From positions 1-64,000 of IMG/VR virus record IMGVR_UViG_3300050014_000916: a stretch of 64,000 nt of DNA. One strand, written 5' to 3'. The position numbers were made by a program, and so were the translations under genes. Shown in pieces: positions 55,125-63,981 of the stretch (its first letter is position 1; each line of letters starts with the position of its first letter). Under the pieces are notes generated by a model. It did no database searches and was not told the DNA's origin. It saw nothing but the letters and a program-made list of their open reading frames with translations. The stretch is from a virus.

Positions 55125-56804
55125 ATGGGATTTTTAATGGAAAGTGCGGAAGTTGGCAATATTGGATTAAAACAACTCCGTGAACAAAGAGAAATAACAA
55201 CAAACCGTTGGGAAAAAATCGGTCTTCTTGAAGGTCTTGAAGGTAACGTAAAAGAGAATTGCGCACAGCTTTTCGAAAACCAGTTATCACACATGATCAA
55301 CGAGTCTTCAGATTCAAGCAATAGCGGACAGTTCGAAACTGTTGCATTCCCTGTAATCCGTAGAGTATTTGCAAAATTACTTGCAAACGATATCGTGTCT
55401 GTACAAGCACTTAACTTACCTATTGGTAAATTGTACTATATTAACCCTAAAGCAAGCGTAAGAGTTGATCAATCACCTAATTTCAATCACACATCACCAG
55501 ATGGTGCTTATGGAAACGCTGCTGAAAAAGCATTGAGCGCAAAAACTCAATTCGAAAGTCGTTCATTATACGATGCATTCTATGCAACTGAGTATGCTGA
55601 AGAAGGTACATCATTATTTGATCGCTCAAAAGGCGACATGATTGTTGTTACTGGTACAACTACTGCATCTGCATGGGTTGTTGGTGTTGATAAATATGTT
55701 ACCTTAACACTTGCTGGTTTCAGTATCACAAATGAAGGTAAATTAATCGGTCCTGCTGGTGTTCCTATGGATACTGAATCTTTCCTTGCTGGTTTGAGAA
55801 TAACCGCAAGTGTTAAATTAGTAGCTCCTGCACCTTATGCAACTGACGGTTCAATTACTGCTGGACAGGCTATTCCTTTCAACGTTAAAGTTCAAAAATA
55901 CGGACAGGCAATCGTTGACAAAACTGGAAAAATCGTTCTTATAGCTGACGTACAATATGCTGGAACTAATGGTTACAGTGCATTAAGCGCAACAACTGTA
56001 TCAACTGGTATCACTTTCACTGCAACTTACAGAGTATACAGTGACCTTGAAGAAGATTCAAGAATGGCTGAAGTAACTTTCGTACTTGACCAAGTAACAG
56101 TATCTGTAGAAACACGTAAAATGCGTGCTATGTGGACACCTGAACTTGCACAGGACGTTAGTGCATTCCACAACATTGACGCTGAAGCAGAGTTAACAGC
56201 TTTACTTTCAGAACAAATGGCTGCTGAAATTGACCGTGAAATTCTTCGTGACCTAAGACGTGGCGCAGCATGGACAGCAAGATGGGACTATAATGGTCTC
56301 CGTAAAGGAACTAACACTTACTACGGTGTTCAGAAAGACTGGAATCAAACATTGATCACAAAGATCAACCAGATTTCAGCACAGATTCACAAAGCAACCT
56401 TAAGAGGTGGCGCATCATGGGTAGTAGTATCCCCAGAAGTTAGTGCAGTATTCGATGACCTTGAATATTTCCACGTATCTAACGCTGCTCCAGAGCAGGA
56501 TAAATACAACATGGGTATTGAGAAAATTGGTACTCTTAGTGGACGTTATCAGGTATATCGTGACCCATACGCACCAGCTAACACAGTATTAGTTGGACAT
56601 AAAGGAACAAGTATCTTGGAAACAGGTTACATCTACGCTCCTTACGTACCAATGCAGTTAACCCCTGTAATGTATAACCCATTTGATTTCACACCAATCC
56701 GTGGTATCATGACACGTTATGCAAAGAAAATGGTACTTAACAGATACTATGGTAGAATCTTCTGCGATGGTCTTCAGACCTTCGGAATTGGTGACTTACA
56801 GTAA
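55125..56804 (+). CDS. Major capsid protein (gp23-like)
   Basis: 559 residues. The N-terminus NRWEKIGLLEGLEGNVKENCAQLFENQ matches the delta region of T4-like capsid proteins, followed by ETVAFPVIRRVFAKLLANDIVSVQAL at the start of the HK97-fold core. The C-terminal VYRDPYAPANTVLVGHKG and FDFTPIRGIMTRYAKKMVLNRYYGRI are typical of the family. Codons are richer in G/C at third positions than in neighbours, as expected for a highly expressed gene. A strong terminator follows. Confidence 0.95.
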   Translation: MGFLMESAEVGNIGLKQLREQREITTNRWEKIGLLEGLEGNVKENCAQLFENQLSHMINESSDSSNSGQFETVAFPVIRRVFAKLLANDIVSVQALNLPIGKLYYINPKASVRVDQSPNFNHTSPDGAYGNAAEKALSAKTQFESRSLYDAFYATEYAEEGTSLFDRSKGDMIVVTGTTTASAWVVGVDKYVTLTLAGFSITNEGKLIGPAGVPMDTESFLAGLRITASVKLVAPAPYATDGSITAGQAIPFNVKVQKYGQAIVDKTGKIVLIADVQYAGTNGYSALSATTVSTGITFTATYRVYSDLEEDSRMAEVTFVLDQVTVSVETRKMRAMWTPELAQDVSAFHNIDAEAELTALLSEQMAAEIDREILRDLRRGAAWTARWDYNGLRKGTNTYYGVQKDWNQTLITKINQISAQIHKATLRGGASWVVVSPEVSAVFDDLEYFHVSNAAPEQDKYNMGIEKIGTLSGRYQVYRDPYAPANTVLVGHKGTSILETGYIYAPYVPMQLTPVMYNPFDFTPIRGIMTRYAKKMVLNRYYGRIFCDGLQTFGIGDLQ

Positions 56805-56821
56805 TCAATAGATAAATAAAA

Positions 56822-56849
56822 AGAAAGGTGTCGATAGACACCTTTTTTT
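56822..56849 (+). terminator. Intrinsic terminator after the major capsid gene
   Basis: AAAGGTGTC-GATA-GACACCTTT followed by TTTTG. Confidence 0.93.
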
Positions 56850-56860
56850 GTTTTTATAAA

Positions 56861-56869
56861 GTATTTATG
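56861..56869 (+). promoter_or_regulatory. GTATTTATG motif before the gene at 56890
   Basis: 8/9 match, 20 nt before the start. Confidence 0.5.
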
Positions 56870-56889
56870 GTTGTAACTATTATGGTGGA

Positions 56890-57333
56890 ATGAAAAAGTT
56901 AATACTTCTTGTCATATTGTTCTTTGGATTTATTGTACTGAATGCGCAGTCGGTTGAAAAAAGCATGAAGTTTGAGGATTTTGGTACATGGGATAAAACA
57001 ATATCGCCAGTAAACAAGATTAGCATATCTTCATACGTAGTAAAAAGAGTTCTGGTTTATGATGATCAAAAAAAAGCCAGTGATTCACCGAAATACAGAT
57101 ACGAGCTAATTGTGGTGAGTAATTCAATTTATAATAACAAACCAACGAAGACTTGGATATATGGCACAAGAGTATTCATTGATGACAAAGAAGCAACGAT
57201 TTCACAATCACCAGATGGATTTACGGCAATAATTAATACAGAGCCAACAGTAATTTTTAGGTATGAAAGCAGCTTGGATACGATTAATATTAAAATCACT
57301 TGGAAAAGTTCTCAATATTTTAGGGGTAGGTAA
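56890..57333 (+). CDS. Exported small protein
   Basis: 147 residues with a signal peptide (KKLILLVILFFGFIVLNAQ) of the AQ-ending type common in Bacteroidota. The mature part is beta-rich; no family recognised. Probably periplasmic or surface-located. Confidence 0.65.
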   Translation: MKKLILLVILFFGFIVLNAQSVEKSMKFEDFGTWDKTISPVNKISISSYVVKRVLVYDDQKKASDSPKYRYELIVVSNSIYNNKPTKTWIYGTRVFIDDKEATISQSPDGFTAIINTEPTVIFRYESSLDTINIKITWKSSQYFRGR

Positions 57334-57373
57334 ATGGTTGAAAAATAAATGGTATAAAGAAAAAAAGAAAAAC

Positions 57374-57787
57374 ATGGGACTAAAACAAATTAGTGGAAGC
57401 ACACAGGTAGTATTTACAGTAAAAACATTTATTGCATTTATAATTGCAATGTTATCATTTTTTTATGGTTTCTACCAACTTGTAGTAGTTCCGAGAATGA
57501 ACACTACCGATGCAATGATTATAGAACAAAAAGAACAAAATAAGGCAACTGCTTCAGAACTTATTAAAATTAATACCTCAATTGGTACTTTAACAGGTAC
57601 ACTTCAAGTGCTTGTACAAGAAAAATCAACCGTTCAGGCAAGCACAAATACTGGTGGTTCATTTAGTAATAATTCCACAAGTAAAAATACTGACAATAGT
57701 AATACTCGTCCTAATACTGATAATAGCAATAGTGGCAGTGGCAGACATTTAAGTAACGGAAGTAATACTGCCAGTGTCTCACATTAA
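57374..57787 (+). CDS. Single-span membrane protein with Asn/Ser-rich tail
   Basis: The ATG at 57374 (MGLKQISGSTQVVFTVK) gives 137 residues with one transmembrane helix (FIAFIIAMLSFFYGFYQLVVV), a short helical part and a Ser/Asn/Thr-rich C-terminus. An earlier ATG at 57263 would add 37 basic residues but overlap the previous gene by 71 nt. The layout, an anchored protein with a disordered external tail, could suit a lysis or superinfection-exclusion protein, but nothing specific is seen. Confidence 0.55.
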   Translation: MGLKQISGSTQVVFTVKTFIAFIIAMLSFFYGFYQLVVVPRMNTTDAMIIEQKEQNKATASELIKINTSIGTLTGTLQVLVQEKSTVQASTNTGGSFSNNSTSKNTDNSNTRPNTDNSNSGSGRHLSNGSNTASVSH

Positions 57788-58092
57788 TCTTCTTTTATTT
57801 CAATTGTCTTAAATACTCCAAAGACTTTTCTGAAATCATCATAAACTTTGATTCGTTCAGCCATTTTATCATATACTTTTGATATATGTTCATTGAGCGA
57901 TTTTAAATCAATGTTCATTGCATCATGATCTTCACTGAAAATAACCCATTGTTTGGATTCGGCAGAAGTAAAAGCATAATCCTTAAATTTAACCTTATAT
58001 TGACCATAAAATGAGATACTTTCATCCAATGGGTCGAAAGTCACGAGAATTCTCTCATCGGCTTTACCTTCAATATGAATTAACCATTCCAT
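57784..58092 (-). CDS. Hypothetical protein, 102 residues
   Basis: Begins MEWLIHIEGKADERILVTF; beta then helix, acidic. Converges with the plus-strand membrane protein gene with a 4-nt overlap of the two ends. No family recognised. Confidence 0.6.
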   Translation of the reverse strand: MEWLIHIEGKADERILVTFDPLDESISFYGQYKVKFKDYAFTSAESKQWVIFSEDHDAMNIDLKSLNEHISKVYDKMAERIKVYDDFRKVFGVFKTIEIKED

Positions 58093-58102
58093 AATTTAAA
58101 TA

Positions 58103-58447
58103 TTAATAGTTACAAATTCTTATTTTTAATTTATATTGTTTTGCTAAATCAATCATATGACCTGTGCCTTTACTTGTACCATCCCAGAAAGCAATCAGTG
58201 CATCACCATACTCAGCCATTTGCTTATTCCTGATATAACCTGCTGATCTGCCTTTATTCCAGTCTGCAGGAAATCTGGTTGTTTTATACCCTCTTTCAAT
58301 TGCGTATCTTTCACCCAGATGATCAGCACCCTTCGCTGCACCACTGACAATTTCGATATCCTGTTGATCTTTAAGAACTTTATCACAGAACTCCCGTAGT
58401 TTCTGGTAATCATCAAAATCTCTACCACCAGCTATTATTACTTTCAT
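58103..58447 (-). CDS. SLOG-fold nucleotide-binding protein (DUF2493-like)
   Basis: 114 residues: MKVIIAGGRDFDD at the start, IVSGAAKGADHLGERYA near 35-50, AGYIRNKQMAEYGDALIAFWDG near 70-92 and a final GTGHMID. This is the SLOG/YspA-like Rossmann fold that binds nucleotides or nucleotide-derived signals. Role in the phage unknown. Coupled to the upstream gene (ends share 1 nt). Confidence 0.85.
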   Translation of the reverse strand: MKVIIAGGRDFDDYQKLREFCDKVLKDQQDIEIVSGAAKGADHLGERYAIERGYKTTRFPADWNKGRSAGYIRNKQMAEYGDALIAFWDGTSKGTGHMIDLAKQYKLKIRICNY

Positions 58448-58803
58448 TATTTAGCAGGTATAATTTTTTCTTCAGGATAACACCTATCAAACCATTCTTT
58501 TACACTTTCATCAGGGTCGCCATTATCACTTAAATGAAAAGCATACCTCTTAATAATCGCTATTATTTCCTCTCTGGTATAAACTTTAAGCGGTATAATA
58601 TCTGTACAGAATGAATTATCGTCTTCACCAATTACATAAGATTCTTTCGATTCAAACATTGCAGCCATATTTACATCAGAATTTCCAACAAGACCATCCA
58701 ATATGCCTGATTTTTCCCAACGATTAATCGTTTCTTCTTTTACTTTGTGAAGTTGTTCTAAACCATTAACGGGTTTTTCGGTTGTTTTTTTAGTTTTCTT
58801 CAT
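58447..58803 (-). CDS. Protein with the capsid-type RWExxGxLxGL module
   Basis: Residues 24-52 (INRWEKSGILDGLVGNSDVNMAAMFESKE) closely match the capsid protein start (TNRWEKIGLLEGLEGNVKENCAQLFENQL). The rest (IPLKVYTREEIIAIIKRY) is not capsid-like. Together with the gene at 16200 it shows the capsid N-terminal module reused on two other small proteins. Confidence 0.65.
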   Translation of the reverse strand: MKKTKKTTEKPVNGLEQLHKVKEETINRWEKSGILDGLVGNSDVNMAAMFESKESYVIGEDDNSFCTDIIPLKVYTREEIIAIIKRYAFHLSDNGDPDESVKEWFDRCYPEEKIIPAK

Positions 58804-58908
58804 AACATCTTTTTTAATAAATAACTTAAAGAAAAATATTCTCCTTTTTCTTTAGCACAAATTTCATAATAAATCCGTTTATAGTAAAACATCTTTACTT
58901 TCATCTCA

Positions 58909-60396
58909 TCAATTTTCTTCATCTATCCAAGTTCTATCATAAATTAATTCCAATTTTGCTCTGGTTATTGCCACATATTCCAAGTTTTTTTCCTGAATAT
59001 ACTGCCAACCCTTGACGTTTTGCATTGGTAGTAAGTCTGGGCGTATAATAAATACTCTGTCTGCTTCCAAACCTTTGATTTTATGTACTGTACTCAAAAC
59101 AATACCCTGAATTTCGTCAGTAAATATGGTTTTAATACTTGCTTTAAGGTCTGTTATATTCGTACTGAGTCTGGCAAGGAATAACAATGTTCTGACTTTA
59201 TCTTCAAGCGCACTGTAACCACTATGTTCATATGGATTAAGTATACCATCAGCTTTTAAGTCTCTCTTAAAACTATCGAGTTCTGCTTCCCAGAAACTAA
59301 TAAGTTTTTCAATTGTTGTGATCTTACCAATTAACTCAATCAGATGTACACCAATATCCGAACCTTTAATTATTGCTTTTTTCTTCTGTGTTAAAAACTG
59401 AAAAAATAGTTTTACCAATGGCATAGTTGTTCTACAAAGAATAAAGTCACCACTACGTGCTTCACTGACAACACTACCGTCCCTTACAAGACCTTCTGGT
59501 GCATCTGGGAGTGCTTTGATGTCTGGAACGATCTTCTGTGCTTCTTTTATAACATTTTGTGAGCATCTGAACGATACAGAAAGTGGTAAAATCTTAGTAT
59601 TAGGAAATTTTTCAAACCATTCAAAAGATTTTTCATCAGCAGCGTTAAATCCATAGATTCCCTGAAAGAAATCACCTACACTGATCAGTCTACCTGTGAT
59701 TTTCTTACTAATTCTGTCTTTCTTCAAAATCTTTTCCACAATTTTTATCTGGCAACGATTTAAATCCTGAATTTCATCAACGAAAACATAATCCTGTGGG
59801 AAAAACCATATACCATTATCAATTGCTGGTAGATAAATTTCATCTGTGAAATCATATGTGTCCCTGTTGACTGACATCTCATCCAATACTTTAAGTACCC
59901 TCTTGATATCCTTTGGTTTTGTGAGGTTTATGTCATATCTGTCAGCAATGTACGGTATGTATTCAGCCTTATGGGTTAAGGTAAGTCTACAAAGATTGCT
60001 GAGTTTCTTAATATTGTTCAAATAATTATTAATTGCTTCCTCATCTTTAAGTTCTTCATCCAAATTCCAAGATTTTGCTTTTCTCTGAATTATTTTATCT
60101 GCTTTAAATTCATCGAATTGAATACTATCACCGTATTTTCTCTTAATTGCACCAGTACCAATGCCGTATGTGGTATAACAACGAATACCCTCATTTAATT
60201 TACTTTTAAGTTCTTCCTGAATATGCTTATTAAATGCTAAAAATATAATATTTTTATCTTTGGGCAATAAATTAACTGCTTCAACAATAGTGCTGGTTTT
60301 ACCTGTCCCGGCATATGCCCTAATTAATATATTTTCATGTCTTTTTTTAATAAAAGTAAATATTCTTTCCTGTTCAGGAGTTGGTTTATGGTTCAT
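58909..60396 (-). CDS. UvrD/Rep-like superfamily 1 DNA helicase
   Basis: ATP-dependent 3'-5' type helicase for replication or repair. Motifs in order: Q-motif TPEQERIF, Walker A IRAYAGTGKTST (about 25-36), Walker B YVFVDEIQDLN (near 202), motif III FFQGIYGF, motif IV LSVSFRCSQNV, motif V STVHKIKGLEADRVF and motif VI YVAITRAKLEL at the C-terminus. At 495 residues it is compact, with a reduced 2B domain. A homing endonuclease gene lies just upstream, 3 nt away. Confidence 0.92.
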   Translation of the reverse strand: MNHKPTPEQERIFTFIKKRHENILIRAYAGTGKTSTIVEAVNLLPKDKNIIFLAFNKHIQEELKSKLNEGIRCYTTYGIGTGAIKRKYGDSIQFDEFKADKIIQRKAKSWNLDEELKDEEAINNYLNNIKKLSNLCRLTLTHKAEYIPYIADRYDINLTKPKDIKRVLKVLDEMSVNRDTYDFTDEIYLPAIDNGIWFFPQDYVFVDEIQDLNRCQIKIVEKILKKDRISKKITGRLISVGDFFQGIYGFNAADEKSFEWFEKFPNTKILPLSVSFRCSQNVIKEAQKIVPDIKALPDAPEGLVRDGSVVSEARSGDFILCRTTMPLVKLFFQFLTQKKKAIIKGSDIGVHLIELIGKITTIEKLISFWEAELDSFKRDLKADGILNPYEHSGYSALEDKVRTLLFLARLSTNITDLKASIKTIFTDEIQGIVLSTVHKIKGLEADRVFIIRPDLLPMQNVKGWQYIQEKNLEYVAITRAKLELIYDRTWIDEEN

Positions 60397-60399
60397 TAT

Positions 60400-61350
60400 T
60401 TATTTAATTTTTAAATTAAATTGATTATTATTAGGTTGTTTCATGTGTAAACATATTTCATTGAGCCAATTATTTCTATGCGCTGAATCATATGCTGAAG
60501 ATGATTCCAAGTGAAAATCATTTCTTTTATTATATTTAATTGCCTCGTTTTTACAATTTTCATATGTCCAATAATATATTGGTTTTACAATTTCTATCAT
60601 ATGTGAGCAAATTTCATTAAGGCAATTATTTCTTCGTGCAGCATTATATGCACCACAAGATTTTTTTTGAAATTCACTTCTCGTATTATATTTTAAAGCC
60701 TCTTTCATAAGATTCTTGATACTCCATTTAAATATATTACCACCCAAACCGCCTCCCTTTATTTTATTTAATAAAAACCAATTATTCTTTCTATATTCAT
60801 TAATAAAAAAAATTTCATTAATCGCAGCATCAGATTCATCAATGGGCGTATTGACCAACATTTTAAATGTTGGATTTAATTTAGTTTTTTTAATATAATT
60901 TAAAACTGCTGAATCTGCGGAATTGATTAATCCAAGATGTACTTTATTCCTTTTGTTCATATCATACGTTAATCCAACATAAACGTGATTATCAATGAAT
61001 TCAAATGCATAAACATATCTTTTTTTATGTGTTTGATTTGTTACCATATGTGAGCATATTTCATTAAGCCAACCATTTTTTCGTGCAGCATTATATGCAC
61101 TACTGGAATTTTCAATAAATTTACTTCTATTTTGATATTTTAATGCCTCAATATGACATCTATCCAACACCCAATAATTAGGTGGATTGATGACCTTTTT
61201 CATATGCTGACACAATTCATCAACCCAATTATTCTTAATCACCTTATTATAAGCAGTTGGTGATCTATGTTTAAATTCGTTTTTTGTGTTATACTTTAAT
61301 GCTTCTTTACTACAAACATCTTTACTCCAATAATTTGCCGATTTTCTCAT
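60400..61350 (-). CDS. GIY-YIG homing endonuclease flanked by two pairs of DNA-binding repeats
   Basis: The GIY-YIG domain is central (YVYAFEFIDNHVYVGLTYDM, residues about 113-132, to NEIFFINEYR). Two copies of a 45-residue repeat (YW...C..EALKYN.R.EF...S.AYN.A..N.WL.EICSHM) precede it and two follow. Repeats of this kind are probably sequence-reading modules. It begins directly after the upstream gene's stop (TAA-ATG) and ends 3 nt before the helicase gene, so it probably homes to the helicase locus. Confidence 0.88.
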   Translation of the reverse strand: MRKSANYWSKDVCSKEALKYNTKNEFKHRSPTAYNKVIKNNWVDELCQHMKKVINPPNYWVLDRCHIEALKYQNRSKFIENSSSAYNAARKNGWLNEICSHMVTNQTHKKRYVYAFEFIDNHVYVGLTYDMNKRNKVHLGLINSADSAVLNYIKKTKLNPTFKMLVNTPIDESDAAINEIFFINEYRKNNWFLLNKIKGGGLGGNIFKWSIKNLMKEALKYNTRSEFQKKSCGAYNAARRNNCLNEICSHMIEIVKPIYYWTYENCKNEAIKYNKRNDFHLESSSAYDSAHRNNWLNEICLHMKQPNNNQFNLKIK

Positions 61351-61560
61351 TTATTCATATTTTTCACAAAAATATTCTTTGCATTTATATGGTTTATCAT
61401 TTTGAATTGTACATTTATTATTCTTAAAATAAGGGCATTGATCAGTCCAGATATAATTGCCAAATACAATAAATTCTTTAAATAATGATTTTTCATACTC
61501 ACTTGTTAATCTTAAAAGCCAATGTTTTTTACAACATTTACCACAACCAATACAAATCAT
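61351..61560 (-). CDS. YkgJ-like cysteine-cluster protein
   Basis: 69 residues with CIGCGKCCKKHW at the start, then CPYFKNNKCTIQNDKPYKCKEYFC; the eight cysteines follow the zinc/iron-cluster pattern of the YkgJ family. Function of the family is unknown. Overlaps the upstream gene by 4 nt. Confidence 0.8.
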   Translation of the reverse strand: MICIGCGKCCKKHWLLRLTSEYEKSLFKEFIVFGNYIWTDQCPYFKNNKCTIQNDKPYKCKEYFCEKYE

Positions 61561-62021
61561 AATATTTCAATCCAATCATTATTGGTATTACCACCAGTTA
61601 ATCTATATATTTTATTTTCGCTTTTGACAAGAACTTTCAATCCGTCTTCACGTAAATATATTTTTTCTCCTTCAAGTATGCCTGTGGTAGCCAAACTATC
61701 TCTTTCTTCAATAGTATCAACAGCTACATAATATGGTTTACCCAATATCATTTCAGTATCTCCATATGCTTTCATAGTGTTCCAAAGTAATTCTGCCATT
61801 TCATCACTAACTTGTCCAAGTACACGAATAGTAAGATCAATTTTTTCTGCAGTATCTTTATCAAAGTGATCACTTAATCGATCATATGTATTTTGTAGTA
61901 CATATCTTGCTATTTCAATTGCAAAAAATTTATCTTCAGGTTTATCTTTATAACTTGATGGTAACCCAATGCAAGGTCTGCCTTGCTCATTTAATTTAAT
62001 TTCGTATTCAATCCTATGCAT
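61557..62021 (-). CDS. Hypothetical protein
   Basis: 154 residues beginning MHRIEYEIKLNEQGRPCIGLP. Helical middle (EIARYVLQNTYDRLSDHF) and a beta-rich C-terminus (LREDGLKVLVKSENKIYRLTGG). I recognise no family. Divergent from the neck gene. Confidence 0.65.
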   Translation of the reverse strand: MHRIEYEIKLNEQGRPCIGLPSSYKDKPEDKFFAIEIARYVLQNTYDRLSDHFDKDTAEKIDLTIRVLGQVSDEMAELLWNTMKAYGDTEMILGKPYYVAVDTIEERDSLATTGILEGEKIYLREDGLKVLVKSENKIYRLTGGNTNNDWIEIL

Positions 62022-62036
62022 AATAGATTCATTAAA

Positions 62037-62045
62037 GTATTTATA
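62037..62045 (+). promoter_or_regulatory. GTATTTATA motif before the neck gene at 62072
   Basis: Perfect copy, 26 nt before the start. Confidence 0.6.
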
Positions 62046-62071
62046 ATAAACGACTACAAATATATATCTTT

Positions 62072-63190
62072 ATGGCATTAATAACAACAGTTGATAAAAA
62101 TAAATTATTCCTTCATGTAAAACATGAGTTGGGATTCCCACTGAGACCCTTTGAAATTGAGGATGAACAGATGGATTCATATCTTGAAATGGTCGTTGAA
62201 GACTATTCTTCACTTGTAAATAGCTGGTTAATTCAACAGCAATGGATTGGCTTGGAAGGTATGAACAAAGAAACTGGTGACTTTCTCAGTGCATTTACCA
62301 ATAAGTCAAATCACTATATGGAAAGTTTTACCTATGGTTATTCACGACAGGTAGGTCTTGGTACAAATGCACCTGCTGCCCAAGGTTGGGAGCTTAAACG
62401 TGATTTTATCGTTACCGAAGCACATACACAACATTATATTATACCTGCTGGCAGGGAAGTTAATGAAGTATTATGGGAAACACCACCTGAGATTGATGGT
62501 GGACTTGCTGATCCGTTCGCACTGAATGCATGGTCACCCGGGATGATGGGCTGGTCATATCTTGGTCGTCCAGCGATGTATGTACAACCGACTTTTTCAA
62601 CATTATTGGGTGCTCAAGATCGTAGGATGAAACAAAGAGTTTTGCAATCAATTTTAACCTATAGAATTACAGGTTTAGCTACTGGTGAAAAAGTCTTGCA
62701 TTTATATCCCGTACCCGGTGATCGTCATGAAATAGCTGGTACATGGGGAAAACATTATGCTGGAAGAAAAGTTTGGTATTGGTATTACGATACAAATCCT
62801 GATCAACGTAATAAATGTTTGGAAGAAAATAATGATGTGGTAAGACTACCTTCCGATGCACCAACATCTGTGCTGGAATGGCAGAATTTAAATGATGTTG
62901 CTCGTCAGCAGATAAGAAATTTACTCATTGCCAAAGTTAAAATAGTTCTTGGTGGAGTTCGTGGCTTTTACACTGGTGAACTTGGTGTTGCTGAGAAGCA
63001 ATTAACGATGGATTACAGACACTTGCTTGATGAAGGTAAAGAGTTAAAGGATGCTACAGAAAAGGTGATCTTAGATCAGCTTACATACCTTAGTCAAGAA
63101 AATCTTACAGATATTCGTGCAAGGGTAGCAGAAAACGTAAATAAAGAACGTGGATATCAACCACCAAAGTTCCCGATTATATCAATTTAA
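62072..63190 (+). CDS. Neck/head-completion protein (gp13-like)
   Basis: 372 residues. N-terminal helical part (LRPFEIEDEQMDSYLEMVVEDYSSLVNSWLI), then an aromatic middle and KVLHLYPVPGDR..., ending in a helical VARQQIRNLLIAKVKIVLGGVRGFYTGELG segment. The pattern and its pairing with the next gene fit the T4 gp13/gp14 neck proteins that close the filled head. The name is an assignment by order and general similarity. Confidence 0.6.
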   Translation: MALITTVDKNKLFLHVKHELGFPLRPFEIEDEQMDSYLEMVVEDYSSLVNSWLIQQQWIGLEGMNKETGDFLSAFTNKSNHYMESFTYGYSRQVGLGTNAPAAQGWELKRDFIVTEAHTQHYIIPAGREVNEVLWETPPEIDGGLADPFALNAWSPGMMGWSYLGRPAMYVQPTFSTLLGAQDRRMKQRVLQSILTYRITGLATGEKVLHLYPVPGDRHEIAGTWGKHYAGRKVWYWYYDTNPDQRNKCLEENNDVVRLPSDAPTSVLEWQNLNDVARQQIRNLLIAKVKIVLGGVRGFYTGELGVAEKQLTMDYRHLLDEGKELKDATEKVILDQLTYLSQENLTDIRARVAENVNKERGYQPPKFPIISI

Positions 63191-63191
63191 T

Positions 63192-63743
63192 ATGAAGAAG
63201 AAAAAGCAAATAGAAGATATTGAGAATGACAGAATGGGCATGTTTATGAATAATAGATCATTCAATCTTGATATTATGTATGGTAGGAATTTCTTAAAGA
63301 CTGATAATGCACAAGAAGTCACTATATATAAAATTAATGTGATTGAATCCAAGGTACATTCATTATATGGTCAGGCAAAATCAAAAGATAAAAAGTACAT
63401 GCCACCTGTCAGGATATCGGTTATGGTAAATGTTGAAGATGGCAAGCAGGAATTTTATGGTGGTAATCAAGGTGGTATTGCCCGTGACGATACAGGACCG
63501 ATCAGTTTCGGAGTGTATCTTAAAGAACTGGAAGAAAAGAATTTGGAAATTGACAGAGGTGATATTATTGAATATAACATGAGTGGCGAAAAGAAAAGAT
63601 ATTATGAAGTTGAAAGTGCTAATAATGTTACAGATGAAACAAAGAAAACTATAGGTGGCTTTAAACCATACTGGAAACGTGTAACTGGTGTGCCAGTTAA
63701 GGAAGACGTTGTACCATTCCTTAGTGAAACCAAGGGCAATTAA
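63192..63743 (+). CDS. Neck protein candidate (gp14-like)
   Basis: 183 residues from the ATG at 63192 (MKKKKQIEDIENDRMGMFM), 1 nt after the previous stop. Beta-rich centre (VRISVMVNVEDGKQEFYGGNQGGIARDDTGPISF) and DIIEYNMSGEKKRYYEVESANN. Position behind the gp13-like gene suggests gp14; no diagnostic motif. Confidence 0.55.
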   Translation: MKKKKQIEDIENDRMGMFMNNRSFNLDIMYGRNFLKTDNAQEVTIYKINVIESKVHSLYGQAKSKDKKYMPPVRISVMVNVEDGKQEFYGGNQGGIARDDTGPISFGVYLKELEEKNLEIDRGDIIEYNMSGEKKRYYEVESANNVTDETKKTIGGFKPYWKRVTGVPVKEDVVPFLSETKGN

Positions 63744-63784
63744 AGAAAAATATGGAGTATTGTCAGTATTCTTCATATTTTTTA

Positions 63785-63793
63785 GTATTTATA
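63785..63793 (+). promoter_or_regulatory. GTATTTATA motif before the small gene at 63829
   Basis: Perfect copy, 35 nt before the start. Confidence 0.5.
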
Positions 63794-63828
63794 TAAAAAT
63801 AACATTAAACAATTTAAAAAATACGGCT

Positions 63829-63981
63829 ATGAAATTAAATCAAACAACTTACAGACTTTGGCTGAGAACTGGTATTAATGAGACTGGTTATGCTACAGAT
63901 AATGATATTCTTGCAGCTATCGCAGCACTTGTATCAAATACAATCCCTGTAACTCCAAACCCAATTGATAAACAGGACTAA
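63829..63981 (+). CDS. 50-residue hypothetical protein
   Basis: Begins MKLNQTTYRLWLRTGINETG; neutral, with an Ala/Ile-rich helix (DNDILAAIAALVSNTIPV). The start is fixed by an A-rich leader after the promoter motif. Possibly a small virion component, as its upstream neighbours are neck genes; unproven. Confidence 0.6.
   Translation: MKLNQTTYRLWLRTGINETGYATDNDILAAIAALVSNTIPVTPNPIDKQD

Noticed and set aside
5329-63793. T4-type late promoters TATAAATA
   Set aside because: The motif is consistently GTATTTATA on the coding strand, i.e. the reverse complement orientation, so it is not the T4 element as such.
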